From assembly GCF_030285625.1 (NCBI RefSeq), contig NZ_CP127294.1:940001-1004000 (forward strand): 64,000 nt of DNA, in the 5' to 3' direction. Each line of letters begins with the position of its first letter. Within the stretch, counting starts at the first letter, position 1. Under the pieces are notes generated by a model. The model was not told the origin of the DNA. It searched no databases and saw only the letters and a list, made by a program, of their open reading frames with translations. A program made the translations under genes and the position numbers. Positions 7,604 through 16,739 of this stretch are shown here, piece after piece. The stretch comes from Amycolatopsis sp. 2-15 (lineage in GTDB: Bacteria > Actinomycetota > Actinomycetes > Mycobacteriales > Pseudonocardiaceae).

Positions 7604-9511
7604 TCAGAAACTCAACGTGGTGGTCAAGGGTTCCGCGGCGGTACCGGCGCCGAGCAGCGTGGTCGACGGTTCGCGCCGGCCGAAACCGGCGGAGTACCAG
7701 CCGAGCGGCGGGCTCGTCTCGCCGCGGTGCGCGGTCCAGCTCAACGCCGGCGGCAGCGCCAGCGTCGCCGTGTGGCCGGGCCAGCTCAGCCGCGCCGTGC
7801 TGCCGTCGAGGGTGACCTCGACGAGCGGACCGAGGTGGAAGGCGAGCTGCGCCGGCAGCGTCAGGTCGCCGTCGACCTCGTCGAGGATCGTCAGCGTCCG
7901 GTCCGCCAGCTCCACGCAACGGCGGTGCACGGCCGGCGCGTAGCCGTCGTGCTCGGCGCGCCAGCGCACCGGGCCCACGGCCAGCGTGCGGGTCTGCGCG
8001 TGCCGGGTCCACAGGAACGGCCCGCCCGACGCCGAGGAGTCGGTGCCGCCGAGCTGCAACGTGTTGTGGCCGAGCGTCGAGCGGAAGTAGGAGCGCCACT
8101 CGGGTTCGCCGTGGTAGCAGTACGTGCCCGGGTCGGCGAGGATGTCGACGCCGTCGTGGCGGACCTCCAGCGCCAGCGCGTCCGCGTGGGCGTGGGCGGC
8201 GATGGCGAGGAAGCCATGGGGGCCACCGTCGCAGCGGACCCAGATCTCCTCGGACTCCTGCGCCGGGGTCCGCAGGATGGTCATGCCGGCGTCGAAGAGG
8301 TCGTCGATCCGCCGAGGGGGTCGCGGATCGGTGAGCTCTGCCGAGGAGCCACTGCCGCCGCCGAGCGAAGCGAACAGCGCGGTGCGCACGTCACCGCCCG
8401 GCACCTTCGGCCACCACTCCTGCCGGCCGAACAACGCGTCGCCGGTGGCCAGCAGCGAGGCCCAGCGGCTGGTGCCGGTGCCGTCGACGATCAGGCCGTA
8501 GCCGTCGTCGGCGTCGCCCTGCCGCGGCGGCCGCAAGTGGGAGTCCACAATGGACGCCAGCGCGTCACACATCCGCCGGAGCACGAGCCAGGTGGACGTC
8601 GGCACCAGCGGCCCGGCCTCCAGCGCGGCCGCGAGACCCAGTTCGAGCACCAGGCCGTGGTACTCGGTGGCCAGCTCGCGGTTGAGCCCGGACGCGAACG
8701 TGTTGGCCTGCAGCTGCGTGTCCAGCGACTTCAGCGCGGCGTCGCGCCAGGCGGGCGACTCCGGGAACCAGCCGAACGCGCACGCGGCCGCCAACTGCCC
8801 GGCGTCCTCGGCGATCACGTGGTTGTTGGCCGACGAGCCGCGGCTCGGGAACGCCGCCAGCCAGCGCTGGTGGTGCCAGATCTGGTGCAGCGCCTCGGGA
8901 TTGTCCTCGAACAGGCCGGGCGCGCCCGCCCAGCCGTCGAGCAGGCGGCGCACCCACACCCACGACAGCAGGCGGACGCCGAGCTCGATGCCGCTCACCC
9001 AGTGCACGCCACGCATCGGCGGGTTGGCCGCCCACCAGGACTTCAGGTGGTCGGCCACGCGGTGGGCGTAGCGGTCTTCGCCGGTGAGCGCGTACGCGGC
9101 GGCCAGCACGGTGAGGTGCTGGTGGCGCGAGGGCTCCCAGATCTGCTTGATGTCGCCGACCGCGTCTTCGCTGCGGTAGGCGATGTCGAAGGAGTACGCG
9201 TCGGCCGGCGCGCGGCGACCGGTCTTCGGGTCGAACGACCAGTCCGGCGTCACGAGGTCAGCGCGTGCCACGCCGAAGTACTCGGCGTGGCCGTCCATCA
9301 GCCGCTCGGCCGTGGCCAGCAGCTCCGCGCGGGCCTCGGCCGACACCCCGTCGACGCTCGCCGGCCCGGCGAACGCGCGGTGCGACAGCCACGTGGCCTT
9401 CTGCTTCGCGACCCCACGCCACTGCTGCTTGCGCAGCACGTCCGTGGCGCGCCCGGCGACCTCGGCCGGGCTCATGGCCGAAAGTCTTCGCAGGTACCAG
9501 GCGGGATCCAT
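7604..9511 (-). CDS. Heparinase II/III (alginate-lyase-like) family protein
   Basis: A 635-residue protein with the two-part layout of heparinase II/III and PL15/PL17-type lyases: an N-terminal alpha/alpha toroid (about 1-350; SSANNHVIAEDAGQLAAACA and ATEYHGLVLELGLA carry the Asn/His and Tyr/His typical of the active site) and a C-terminal beta-sandwich (AHAHADALALEVRHDG, DILADPGTYCYHG, FRSTLGHNTLQLGG) around residues 430-500. No clear signal peptide is present, as in many members from polysaccharide operons. The family cleaves uronic-acid glycans by beta-elimination. It overlaps the stop of the fused dehydrogenase by one base. Likely role: editing or clearing of uronic-acid polymer; substrate unproven. 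Confidence 0.83.
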   Translation of the reverse strand: MDPAWYLRRLSAMSPAEVAGRATDVLRKQQWRGVAKQKATWLSHRAFAGPASVDGVSAEARAELLATAERLMDGHAEYFGVARADLVTPDWSFDPKTGRRAPADAYSFDIAYRSEDAVGDIKQIWEPSRHQHLTVLAAAYALTGEDRYAHRVADHLKSWWAANPPMRGVHWVSGIELGVRLLSWVWVRRLLDGWAGAPGLFEDNPEALHQIWHHQRWLAAFPSRGSSANNHVIAEDAGQLAAACAFGWFPESPAWRDAALKSLDTQLQANTFASGLNRELATEYHGLVLELGLAAALEAGPLVPTSTWLVLRRMCDALASIVDSHLRPPRQGDADDGYGLIVDGTGTSRWASLLATGDALFGRQEWWPKVPGGDVRTALFASLGGGSGSSAELTDPRPPRRIDDLFDAGMTILRTPAQESEEIWVRCDGGPHGFLAIAAHAHADALALEVRHDGVDILADPGTYCYHGEPEWRSYFRSTLGHNTLQLGGTDSSASGGPFLWTRHAQTRTLAVGPVRWRAEHDGYAPAVHRRCVELADRTLTILDEVDGDLTLPAQLAFHLGPLVEVTLDGSTARLSWPGHTATLALPPALSWTAHRGETSPPLGWYSAGFGRREPSTTLLGAGTAAEPLTTTLSF

Positions 9512-11700
9512 CAGCCGAGCACCTCTTTCGGCTCCAGCCGCACCGGCGCGCCGGTCTCGAGGCTGCGGTTCACGGCGAGCGTGGCCAGCGTCGTGTTCAC
9601 CAGCGACTCGACGCCGATCGGCATCGCGACGCCGGTGGTCAGCGCCGTGACGAACGCGTCGATCTCGGCCTTCTGGCCCTTGTCGCGGCCCTTCGGGATG
9701 CGCGAGCTGGCCCAGCGCTTCTTGCCGTACACGCTGGCGCGGGCGAAGTCGTCGAACTTCAGCACCTTGCCGTCGGCCAGCACCTCCAGCGTCTCCTTCT
9801 GGAACGCCGTGGAGCCGCTGGTCACGTAGCTGATGGCCGCGGTGGACCCGTCGGCGTAGCGCAGCAGCACCTGCAGGTCGTCGTTGCCCGGCGTCGCGGT
9901 GGCGTAGACGGAGATCGGGTCGCTGCCGAGGAACCAGCTCACCGTGTCGATGAAGTGGCCGCCCTCGCCGACGAACCGGGAGCCCTCGGAGTCGGCCTGG
10001 TTGTACCAGCTGTTGGACTCCAGGCGGCCCGCGTTCACGAGGTACCGCACCGACGCCGGGCCCAACCGGGGGCCGAACTGCACCTTGGCCTCGTTGAGCA
10101 GCGGCGCGAATCGGCGGTTGAAGCCCACCTGAAGCCGGTTGTTGCCCGACTCCTCGATGGCCTCGACGATTCCGCGCAGCTCCTTCTCCGACAGCGCCAG
10201 CGGCTTCTCCACGAACACGGCCTTGCCCGCCAGCAGCGCGCGCCGCGTGAGCTCCGCGTGGGAGCTGTGGCGCGTCACCACGAACAGGGTGTCCACGGAC
10301 TCGTCGGCGAGCAGCGCGTCGAGGTCCGTGGTGGCGCGAGCGAAACCGAACTTGCGCTTGGCGTTGGCGCCCGAGAGCGCCGACGTGGTGACCACTTCGG
10401 ACAGTGCCACGCGGTCGTGGACCACCAGGTGCGGCAGCAGCATCGACGACGCGTAGTTGCCGGCTCCCACGAACCCGACGCGCAGGCGCCCGCGCGGGGT
10501 CGCCCGCGTGGTCAACGCGGCCGGCGGCGCGACCGACGAAACCACCGGTTCGGCCCCACCCTCCGGACCGGCCGGGTACTGGAACAGCACCGCGACGGCC
10601 TTGAGCTCACCGTCCTGCAGCGACTTGTACGTCTCCACGGCCGTCGAGAAGTCGGCGGTGTGCGTGATCAGCGGCTCGACGTCGAGCTTGTCGCGCGCGG
10701 CCAGGTCGAGGAAGCACTCGATGTTGCGGCGCTCGGTCCAGCGCACGTAACCGATCGGGTAGTCGCGGCCTTCGAGCTCGTACTCCGGGTCGTAGCGGCC
10801 CGGCCCGTACGAACGCGAGAAGCGAACGTCGAGCTCCTTCTCGTAGTAGGCGTTCCACGGCAGGTTGAGCGAGATCTTGCCGATGTCGACCACGCGGCCG
10901 CGGTCGCGCGCGAGCCGCGCGGCCAGCTCCACCGGGTCGTTCGAGGCACCGCCCGCGGCCAGGTAGACCTGGTCCACGCCGTGGCCGCCGGACAGCTCCG
11001 CGACGGCGTTGTCGACCGTGCCCGAACCCGGGTGCGCGCAGGTCAGCGCGCCGAGCCGCTCGGCCAGCTCGCACCGCGACGGGTCCGGGTCCACCCCGAC
11101 CACGCGCACGCCGGAGGCGACCAGCAACTGCACCACGAGCTGCCCGATCAGGCCGAGCCCGATCACCAGAGCCAAATCGCCCAGCTGCGGCTCACCGCGG
11201 CGCACGCCCTGCATCGCGATCGAGCCGACCGTGCCGAACGCCGCGTGCCGCGGTTCGAGGCCGGCGGGCACGCGGGCGTAGAGGTTCTTGGGCACCCAGT
11301 TGAGCTCGGAGTGCAGCGCGTGCTCGTTGCCGGCGCACGCGACGAGATCTCCAACGGCGACGTCGCCTGCGCCATCCAACCCCGAACCGACCTCCACGAC
11401 CACGCCGGACAGCGAGTAGCCGAGCGGGGTGTAGGAGTCGAGCTTGCTGGTGACCTTGCGGTAGGTGGCGGAGAGGCCGTTGGTGGCGACGCTCTGCATC
11501 ACCTTCGCGACCTGGTCCGGCCGCGAACGCGCCTTGCCGATCATCGACATGCTCGCCTCGGACACCTTCATCATCTCGGTGCCGGTCGAGATCAGCGAGT
11601 ACACCGTGCGCACGAGCACGCCACCCGGCTTGCACGCCGGGACCGGGACGTCGAGAAGGGCCAGCTCCCCGCTCTTGTAGTTCTGCACTACCTGCTTCAC
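9511..11700 (-). CDS. Fused Zn-type alcohol dehydrogenase / Gfo-Idh-MocA oxidoreductase
   Basis: A 729-residue two-enzyme fusion (bi-domain oxidoreductase). Residues 1 to about 370 form a medium-chain, alcohol-dehydrogenase-like unit with the Rossmann signature ALVIGLGLIGQLVVQLLVAS and the following acidic residue in VVGVDPDPSRC. Residues about 395-729 form a Gfo/Idh/MocA unit beginning RVGFVGAGNYASSMLLPHL, with the family's catalytic-Lys motif in AVFVEKPLALSEKEL. Two NAD(P)-linked active sites in one chain suggest paired oxidation/reduction or epimerisation of a nucleotide sugar without releasing the keto intermediate. It sits between the heparinase-like and asparagine-synthase-like genes, a neighbourhood I know from other bacterial polysaccharide clusters. 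The substrate is not known. Confidence 0.86.
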   Translation of the reverse strand: MKQVVQNYKSGELALLDVPVPACKPGGVLVRTVYSLISTGTEMMKVSEASMSMIGKARSRPDQVAKVMQSVATNGLSATYRKVTSKLDSYTPLGYSLSGVVVEVGSGLDGAGDVAVGDLVACAGNEHALHSELNWVPKNLYARVPAGLEPRHAAFGTVGSIAMQGVRRGEPQLGDLALVIGLGLIGQLVVQLLVASGVRVVGVDPDPSRCELAERLGALTCAHPGSGTVDNAVAELSGGHGVDQVYLAAGGASNDPVELAARLARDRGRVVDIGKISLNLPWNAYYEKELDVRFSRSYGPGRYDPEYELEGRDYPIGYVRWTERRNIECFLDLAARDKLDVEPLITHTADFSTAVETYKSLQDGELKAVAVLFQYPAGPEGGAEPVVSSVAPPAALTTRATPRGRLRVGFVGAGNYASSMLLPHLVVHDRVALSEVVTTSALSGANAKRKFGFARATTDLDALLADESVDTLFVVTRHSSHAELTRRALLAGKAVFVEKPLALSEKELRGIVEAIEESGNNRLQVGFNRRFAPLLNEAKVQFGPRLGPASVRYLVNAGRLESNSWYNQADSEGSRFVGEGGHFIDTVSWFLGSDPISVYATATPGNDDLQVLLRYADGSTAAISYVTSGSTAFQKETLEVLADGKVLKFDDFARASVYGKKRWASSRIPKGRDKGQKAEIDAFVTALTTGVAMPIGVESLVNTTLATLAVNRSLETGAPVRLEPKEVLG

Positions 11701-11707
11701 AGCACTC

Positions 11708-13621
11708 CTAGCTGCTCGGAATAGTCGTCGAAGAAGCGGCGCGGTACCAGTACTCGAGGGTCAAGACGTGCCAGAGGTGCTTCGCGCGGTCCTGCTGCCC
11801 GGCGGCGTCCTCGGCCACGAGCTTCTGCAGCGCCTCGCGGCGCAGGAACCCCGATTCGACGAGCACGCCCTCGTTCACGACCTCCCGCACCAGCGGGGCC
11901 AGGTCGCGGCTCATCCAGGCCCGCAGCGGGGCGCTGAAGAGACCCTTCGGGCGGTAGACGATCTCCTTCGGCAGGATCGCCAGCGCGGCTTCCTTGAGCG
12001 CCGCTTTGCCCTGGCGGCCGACGATCTTGCGATTGCCCGGCACCCGGAACGCCGCCTTGACCACCTCGACGTCGACGAACGGAGTGCGCACCTCGGTGGA
12101 GGCGGCCATCGTCGAGCGGTCGGTGTAGGCGAGGTTGAGGCCGGGCAGGAACATCCGCGTGTCGGCCAGGCACATGCGGTTGACGTAGTCGCGCAGGTTC
12201 TGGTCGTGGTAGGTGTCGGCGTGTTCGGTGAGCACATCGTCGACGTCGGCGGCCAGGTCCGGGTTCACGAGGTCGAGCAGCTCGCCGCGGTCGTACATCG
12301 TGTAGCTGCGCCGGAACGCCGTCTCCTCCGGCAGCTCCGCGAACGACAGGAACCGCTTGGCGAAGCGCACCGTGCGGTAGCCGCGGCTGGCGGAGGCGAC
12401 CGGCAGGCGGTCCACGACGGTTTCGATCGGCTTGCGCACCAGACCCGGTACGCGTTGGTAGCGCAGGGCGAGCTGGTTCGCGTAGTGCTTGCGGTAGCCG
12501 GCGAACATCTCGTCGGCGCCCATGCCGGACAGCATCACCTTCACGCCGGCCTCGCGCGCGGCCGAGCAGATGAGGAACGAGTTGATGGCCGCGGGGTCGC
12601 CGATTGGCTCGTCGAGGTGATACGTCATGCGCGGCAACAGGTCGAGCACCTGGGGCGCGATCTCGATCTCGTGCAGGTCCACGCCGAACTGCTTGGCGAC
12701 GATGCGCGCGTACTTGAGATCGTCCGGCATCGCCTCGAACTTGGCGTCCTCGGCACGGAAACCGATGGTGTACGCGGAGATCCCGGGCTGCTGGCGCGCG
12801 GCGAGCGCGGTGAGGTAGCTCGAGTCCAGGCCACCGGAGAGGAAGGTGGCGACCGGGACGTCGGAGAGCAGGTGCTTGCTCGTGGAGTCGGCGATCACCT
12901 GGTGGAGGTCGACGTCGCCGCGATAGGCCTCGCCTTCCTCGGCGACCTGACGCAGCGACCAGTAGGCGCCACGCTCGCTCGTGCCGTCGGGACGGAAGCG
13001 CACCCACGTGCCGGGCTGCAGCTTCTCGACTTCGCGGTAGGCGCAGCGGCTGTCGGGCACCCAGTAGTACAGGAGCGACGCGATGAGTGCCGCTTTGTCG
13101 ACCTCCAGCGTGCCGCCGAGCTCCGTGGCCAGCGCCTTGAGCTCCGAGGAGAACGCGACGCCGCCGTTTCGCTGAACGAAGAACAGCGGCTTGATGCCCA
13201 GCTGGTCGCGCACCAGCGTGAGCTCACCGGTGCGTTCGTCGAAGACGCCGAACGCGAACATCCCGCGCAACCGCGGCAGGCAGTCGACGCCCCACTCGCG
13301 CCACGCGCGCAGCAGCACCTCGGTGTCGGACGTGCCGCGGAACCGCACGCCCTTGCCCTCCAGCTCGGCGCGCAGCTCCGGCGCGTTGTAGAGCTCACCG
13401 TTGTACGTCAGCGCGAGCCCCTCGGCCACCATCGGCTGCGCGCCCGTCTCGGACAGGTCGACGATCGACAGCCTGCGGTGTCCGAAGTGGACTTCCCCGG
13501 CGCCGGCCCGGTGGTCGTAGCGCCCCGAACCGTCGGGCCCGCGGTGCGCGAGGCACTTCGTGAGCCGATCGGTGAGCGGGCCGCCGTCCGGCCAGTGGTA
13601 GGCACCTGCGATGCCGCACAT
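11708..13621 (-). CDS. asnB: Asparagine synthase (glutamine-hydrolysing) family amidotransferase
   Basis: A 637-residue class II amidotransferase. Met-Cys-Gly-Ile at the N-terminus fixes the start, since Cys2 is the glutaminase nucleophile after Met removal; LAHRGPDGSGRYDH and YNGELYN follow. The synthetase half has the pyrophosphate loop FLSGGLDSSYL near residue 260 and a later GADEMFAGY. In central metabolism the family makes asparagine. Inside polysaccharide clusters close relatives amidate sugar carboxylates, and here the gene is embedded between Wzz-like genes and a fused dehydrogenase with an AlgD-type uronate former in the same operon. Amidation of a uronic acid residue is my preferred inference; a plain asparagine synthetase cannot be excluded. 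Confidence 0.88.
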   Translation of the reverse strand: MCGIAGAYHWPDGGPLTDRLTKCLAHRGPDGSGRYDHRAGAGEVHFGHRRLSIVDLSETGAQPMVAEGLALTYNGELYNAPELRAELEGKGVRFRGTSDTEVLLRAWREWGVDCLPRLRGMFAFGVFDERTGELTLVRDQLGIKPLFFVQRNGGVAFSSELKALATELGGTLEVDKAALIASLLYYWVPDSRCAYREVEKLQPGTWVRFRPDGTSERGAYWSLRQVAEEGEAYRGDVDLHQVIADSTSKHLLSDVPVATFLSGGLDSSYLTALAARQQPGISAYTIGFRAEDAKFEAMPDDLKYARIVAKQFGVDLHEIEIAPQVLDLLPRMTYHLDEPIGDPAAINSFLICSAAREAGVKVMLSGMGADEMFAGYRKHYANQLALRYQRVPGLVRKPIETVVDRLPVASASRGYRTVRFAKRFLSFAELPEETAFRRSYTMYDRGELLDLVNPDLAADVDDVLTEHADTYHDQNLRDYVNRMCLADTRMFLPGLNLAYTDRSTMAASTEVRTPFVDVEVVKAAFRVPGNRKIVGRQGKAALKEAALAILPKEIVYRPKGLFSAPLRAWMSRDLAPLVREVVNEGVLVESGFLRREALQKLVAEDAAGQQDRAKHLWHVLTLEYWYRAASSTTIPSS

Positions 13622-13635
13622 ACGCGTGACCCTCT

Positions 13636-15366
13636 CTAGCTTTCCGGACCGGACTGGACGGGCGCAAACTTCTTGGTCGGCATCTCGGAGTCACCGGGTT
13701 CGGACTTGCGCTGTTCCGGCGCGCGCTCTTCGGGCTTGCGCGGCACCGGGCTCAGCCGGCGCGTCGGCGCATCGAGGTGGTCGCGCTTTGCCTCAACCGG
13801 CTTGGCCACCGGGCTCTCGACCGTCCTCTCGCCGGCGTGCTCCACCGGCCAGTCGATCGGCCGCTCGGGCTCCTGCTCGACGAACTTCCGCGGCGGCTCA
13901 ACCGGCCCCAATCCCGCATCGGGGCGCTCGGTCTGCTTCGCCGCGACCACGGACGCGCGCCCGCGCAACGCGGTGTGCAGGCCGTCCCACAGCGTCCCGT
14001 CGGTCTGGTCCTTCGGGTCCGGGTCGACGAGCACCACACCCAGGATCGGGATGCCGCAGTCGGCGAGCTGCCGGGCCACGGTGTGCAGCCACAACGTGTT
14101 CGCGTGGCCCGAGCGCACGACCAGCACCGTCTCCGTGCCGAGGTATCCCAGGTCCGTCCACGCCGTGCCGGGTGCGACCGTGCCGACGCCGAGCCGGTAG
14201 ACCGCGCGCTTGATCGACGGGTCCCCGACCTCGACCACCTTCACATCGCCGGCCGCGGTCAGCAGCTTCGCGTCGTGGCCCGGAAGGTCGTCGATCACCA
14301 CGACCGGCCCGTCCTCCGCCAGCTCCGCCGCCATGTCCACCGCGAGCCCCGCGGCCACGCCGGGCGCGCCGAGCTCCAGCAACGACAGCGGCCCGCGTTC
14401 GCCCCGGGCCGCCCGCACGAGCGTCACGGCCACGCGCTTGCGTTCCACCACCGGCTTCGACTTTGCCCACAAGCGTTTCGGGCCACGCAGCTTCGACGGC
14501 AGCTGCGCGATCACCGACGCACCGAGGTGCTCGGAGACCTCGCGCCGCAGCACTGGCCGGTCGCGCACGAGCGCGGTGACCACCGCCAGGGCCAGCCCGA
14601 GGGCGAGCCCCAGCGCGAAGCCGATGGCGCCGTTGGTGGCGGCCGTCTTGAGGAACGACACCTTCTGGATCGCCGGCGCGTCCACGATCTGCGTGCCCGC
14701 GGACACCTGCGGCGTGCCGATGCCCGCCTCCTGCGCCTGGTTCTGCAGGTCGGCGATCTTCGACACGAGGTCCGCGCGCTGGGTGTACAGCTGCTCCAGC
14801 GTGCCCGCGTTGGCCCGGCTGCCCTTGTCCGCCTCGGTGGCGGCCTGCGTGTCGATCTGCGCCAGCTGCTGCTGCGCCTGCGTGCGCTGATCGGTCAGCG
14901 CCTTGGCCTGCGCGGTCGCTGCGGCCTGGTTGCGCTTCACGTGGTCGTCGATGAAGACGTCGGCGAGCGCCTTCGCCTTGGCCACGGCGTCTTCCTTGGT
15001 CTTGGCCGTGACCGTCACCTGCATGACGTTGTTGGTCAGGCCGAGGCCGGCGTAGTCCTTCAGGAAGTCTTCAGTTGCCTCGGTGCTGTGCGCCTTCTGC
15101 AGCGCGGCCGACGCGATCTTCGCGGTCTCCAGCACGGCAACGTCGGTGCGCATCAGCGTGCCGCTGTCGGTCGGCGAGTCGTCCGGGTGGATCACGATCA
15201 CCTTGGTGACCGCGGTCGGCGGGGCCGGCAGCAGCACGGCCACCGCGCCGCCGACCACGAGGCCCAGCAACGCGAAGGTGACCCACAGCCGGCGGTGCCG
15301 GCGCACGGCGACGACGAGCCGCTGGAAGTCGATCAGCGGCGGCGAGGAGCTCTGCGAACTGGTCAC
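13636..15366 (-). CDS. Wzz-type polysaccharide chain-length/co-polymerase protein with degenerate kinase region
   Basis: A 576-residue membrane protein. It has a TM segment at about 30-52, an extracytoplasmic Wzz domain with coiled-coil-prone Gln/Ala-rich helices (about 150-215) and a second TM segment around 240-260. A cytoplasmic region follows that aligns in layout with BY-kinases (VVVIDDLPGHDAKLLTAAGD, ETVLVVRSGHANTLWL) but lacks a Walker A P-loop. The last 120 residues are Pro/Glu/Lys/Arg-rich and look disordered. It overlaps the upstream paralogue by GTGA. Such proteins set polymer length and couple polymerase to export; without ATP binding it cannot act as a tyrosine kinase. Confidence 0.8.
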   Translation of the reverse strand: MTSSQSSSPPLIDFQRLVVAVRRHRRLWVTFALLGLVVGGAVAVLLPAPPTAVTKVIVIHPDDSPTDSGTLMRTDVAVLETAKIASAALQKAHSTEATEDFLKDYAGLGLTNNVMQVTVTAKTKEDAVAKAKALADVFIDDHVKRNQAAATAQAKALTDQRTQAQQQLAQIDTQAATEADKGSRANAGTLEQLYTQRADLVSKIADLQNQAQEAGIGTPQVSAGTQIVDAPAIQKVSFLKTAATNGAIGFALGLALGLALAVVTALVRDRPVLRREVSEHLGASVIAQLPSKLRGPKRLWAKSKPVVERKRVAVTLVRAARGERGPLSLLELGAPGVAAGLAVDMAAELAEDGPVVVIDDLPGHDAKLLTAAGDVKVVEVGDPSIKRAVYRLGVGTVAPGTAWTDLGYLGTETVLVVRSGHANTLWLHTVARQLADCGIPILGVVLVDPDPKDQTDGTLWDGLHTALRGRASVVAAKQTERPDAGLGPVEPPRKFVEQEPERPIDWPVEHAGERTVESPVAKPVEAKRDHLDAPTRRLSPVPRKPEERAPEQRKSEPGDSEMPTKKFAPVQSGPES

Positions 15367-16739
15367 GACGAACCTGCCATCACGTCACGGTCCACCGGGA
15401 CCTGGGGTGGATCCGCCGAGGCGGGTTCTCTGCGCGGTTTCCCGGTGACGCGGACCTGACGCGTGAGCACGGCGCCGAGCACCTCGTGGCCCGCGTCGGC
15501 ACACGCCTCGGCGATCGTCACGAGCTCCCACGCGCTGCGGCTGCCGACCGAAAGCACCACGAGCACGCCGGCGGTGCCGTCGGGCACGGTCGGCTGCACA
15601 TCGGAGCCCACGGTGACCTCCGTGGTCGTCAGCTCCACCCGCACGCGCTCGGTCTCGGCGACCTTCGCGAACTGCGCCGCCGCGCGCCGGGCCGCGCTGT
15701 CGCCGGCGGCGACAAGCACGAGCAGCCGCAGCACGCCGTCGCGGTCGGTGCCCAGCCGGGCGAACACCCGGCGGTATCGCACCTCGCGGCTGGACGCGTC
15801 GGCCGAAGCCGGCACCTCCGGCAGGTTCCACGGCTTGTCGCTGCCCGTGATCCGGCGCAGCACGCCCCGGAAGCCGCCGACGCTCTCGCGCTCACCGGTC
15901 TCCGGCACGTCGACGCTCGCCAGCACCGGCGCGCCCAGCGCCGAGCCGATCTCCGTCTCGCTGCGCGGCCGGCGGTCGCTGCGCGCCCCGAAGAGGTAGC
16001 TGAGCAGGCCGATGAGGAAGAACAGGATCGCGCCGCCCCCGGCGAGCTGCGGCAACGTGGGCGGAGCCTGCGAGGTCGGCTTCTCCGACGGCCCCATCAC
16101 GACCATGTTGCCGGCGCCCGTGGCCGCGTCGGCCGCGTCGAGGTTGTTCATCGCCTGCTCGATCGAGGTGCGCAACCCCTGCAGCTCCGTGCGGACCTGC
16201 ACGCCCTCCACCGTCTGGCCGTCGGTCACCGAACGGGACAGGTCGAGGATGCGCTGGTTGGTCTGCGCCACCTGCTGGCGCAGCGCCTCCCGCTGCTCCT
16301 GCGCGAGCTGGGCCGACGAGCCCGCCGAATTGGAGAGCAGCTGCGTGGAGTACTTCACGAACTCCTTCGCCACCTGATCGGCCAGCTGCTGCGCGTGCTC
16401 CGGGCTGTCGCTGCTCGCGGTGATCGCCACGACGTTGCCCTGCGCCACCGAGGCCGTGACCTTTTTCTGGAGGTCCGGACCGGACTCACGCATGCCGAGC
16501 GCCGCGGCCGCACGGTCCAGGACCACCGAGCTGGTGGCCACCTGGGCCTGCGTCAGCAGCTCGTCGGCCTGGCGCGGGCCCTGCAGCAGCACGCTCGCCG
16601 TGGTCTCGTACCCGGGCGAAAGCACGGCAGAAGCCCCCGCACCGACGCCCGCCCCCACGACCACCAGGATCAGCAGCGCCCTCCAGCGTCTGCGCAGAAC
16701 CTGTCCCACCATCGAAAGTCGTACCGTGTCGTCACTCAA
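15363..16739 (-). CDS. Wzz-type polysaccharide chain-length determinant protein
   Basis: A 458-residue protein with N-terminal TM segment 20-40, an extracytoplasmic Wzz domain (YETTASVLLQGP, SDSPEHAQQLADQVAKEFV, then a long Gln/Glu-rich coiled coil around 140-200), a second TM near 235-255 (GGGAILFFLIGLLSYLFG) and a cytoplasmic part resembling a BY-kinase but without Walker A (LLVLVAAGDSAARRAAAQF replaces the P-loop region). Like the next gene it probably forms part of the polymerase/export complex and regulates chain length. The two paralogues may form a mixed oligomer. A gap of about 115 bp separates it from the upstream glycosyltransferase. Confidence 0.8.
   Translation of the reverse strand: MSDDTVRLSMVGQVLRRRWRALLILVVVGAGVGAGASAVLSPGYETTASVLLQGPRQADELLTQAQVATSSVVLDRAAAALGMRESGPDLQKKVTASVAQGNVVAITASSDSPEHAQQLADQVAKEFVKYSTQLLSNSAGSSAQLAQEQREALRQQVAQTNQRILDLSRSVTDGQTVEGVQVRTELQGLRTSIEQAMNNLDAADAATGAGNMVVMGPSEKPTSQAPPTLPQLAGGGAILFFLIGLLSYLFGARSDRRPRSETEIGSALGAPVLASVDVPETGERESVGGFRGVLRRITGSDKPWNLPEVPASADASSREVRYRRVFARLGTDRDGVLRLLVLVAAGDSAARRAAAQFAKVAETERVRVELTTTEVTVGSDVQPTVPDGTAGVLVVLSVGSRSAWELVTIAEACADAGHEVLGAVLTRQVRVTGKPRREPASADPPQVPVDRDVMAGSS

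Noticed and set aside
5585..9829. Very long open frame on the plus strand (1414 codons)
   Set aside because: It runs antisense to the polymerase-like, beta-helix, heparinase and dehydrogenase genes; its translation is Arg/Val/Ala-rich with no domain. It is a codon-bias shadow in high-GC DNA.
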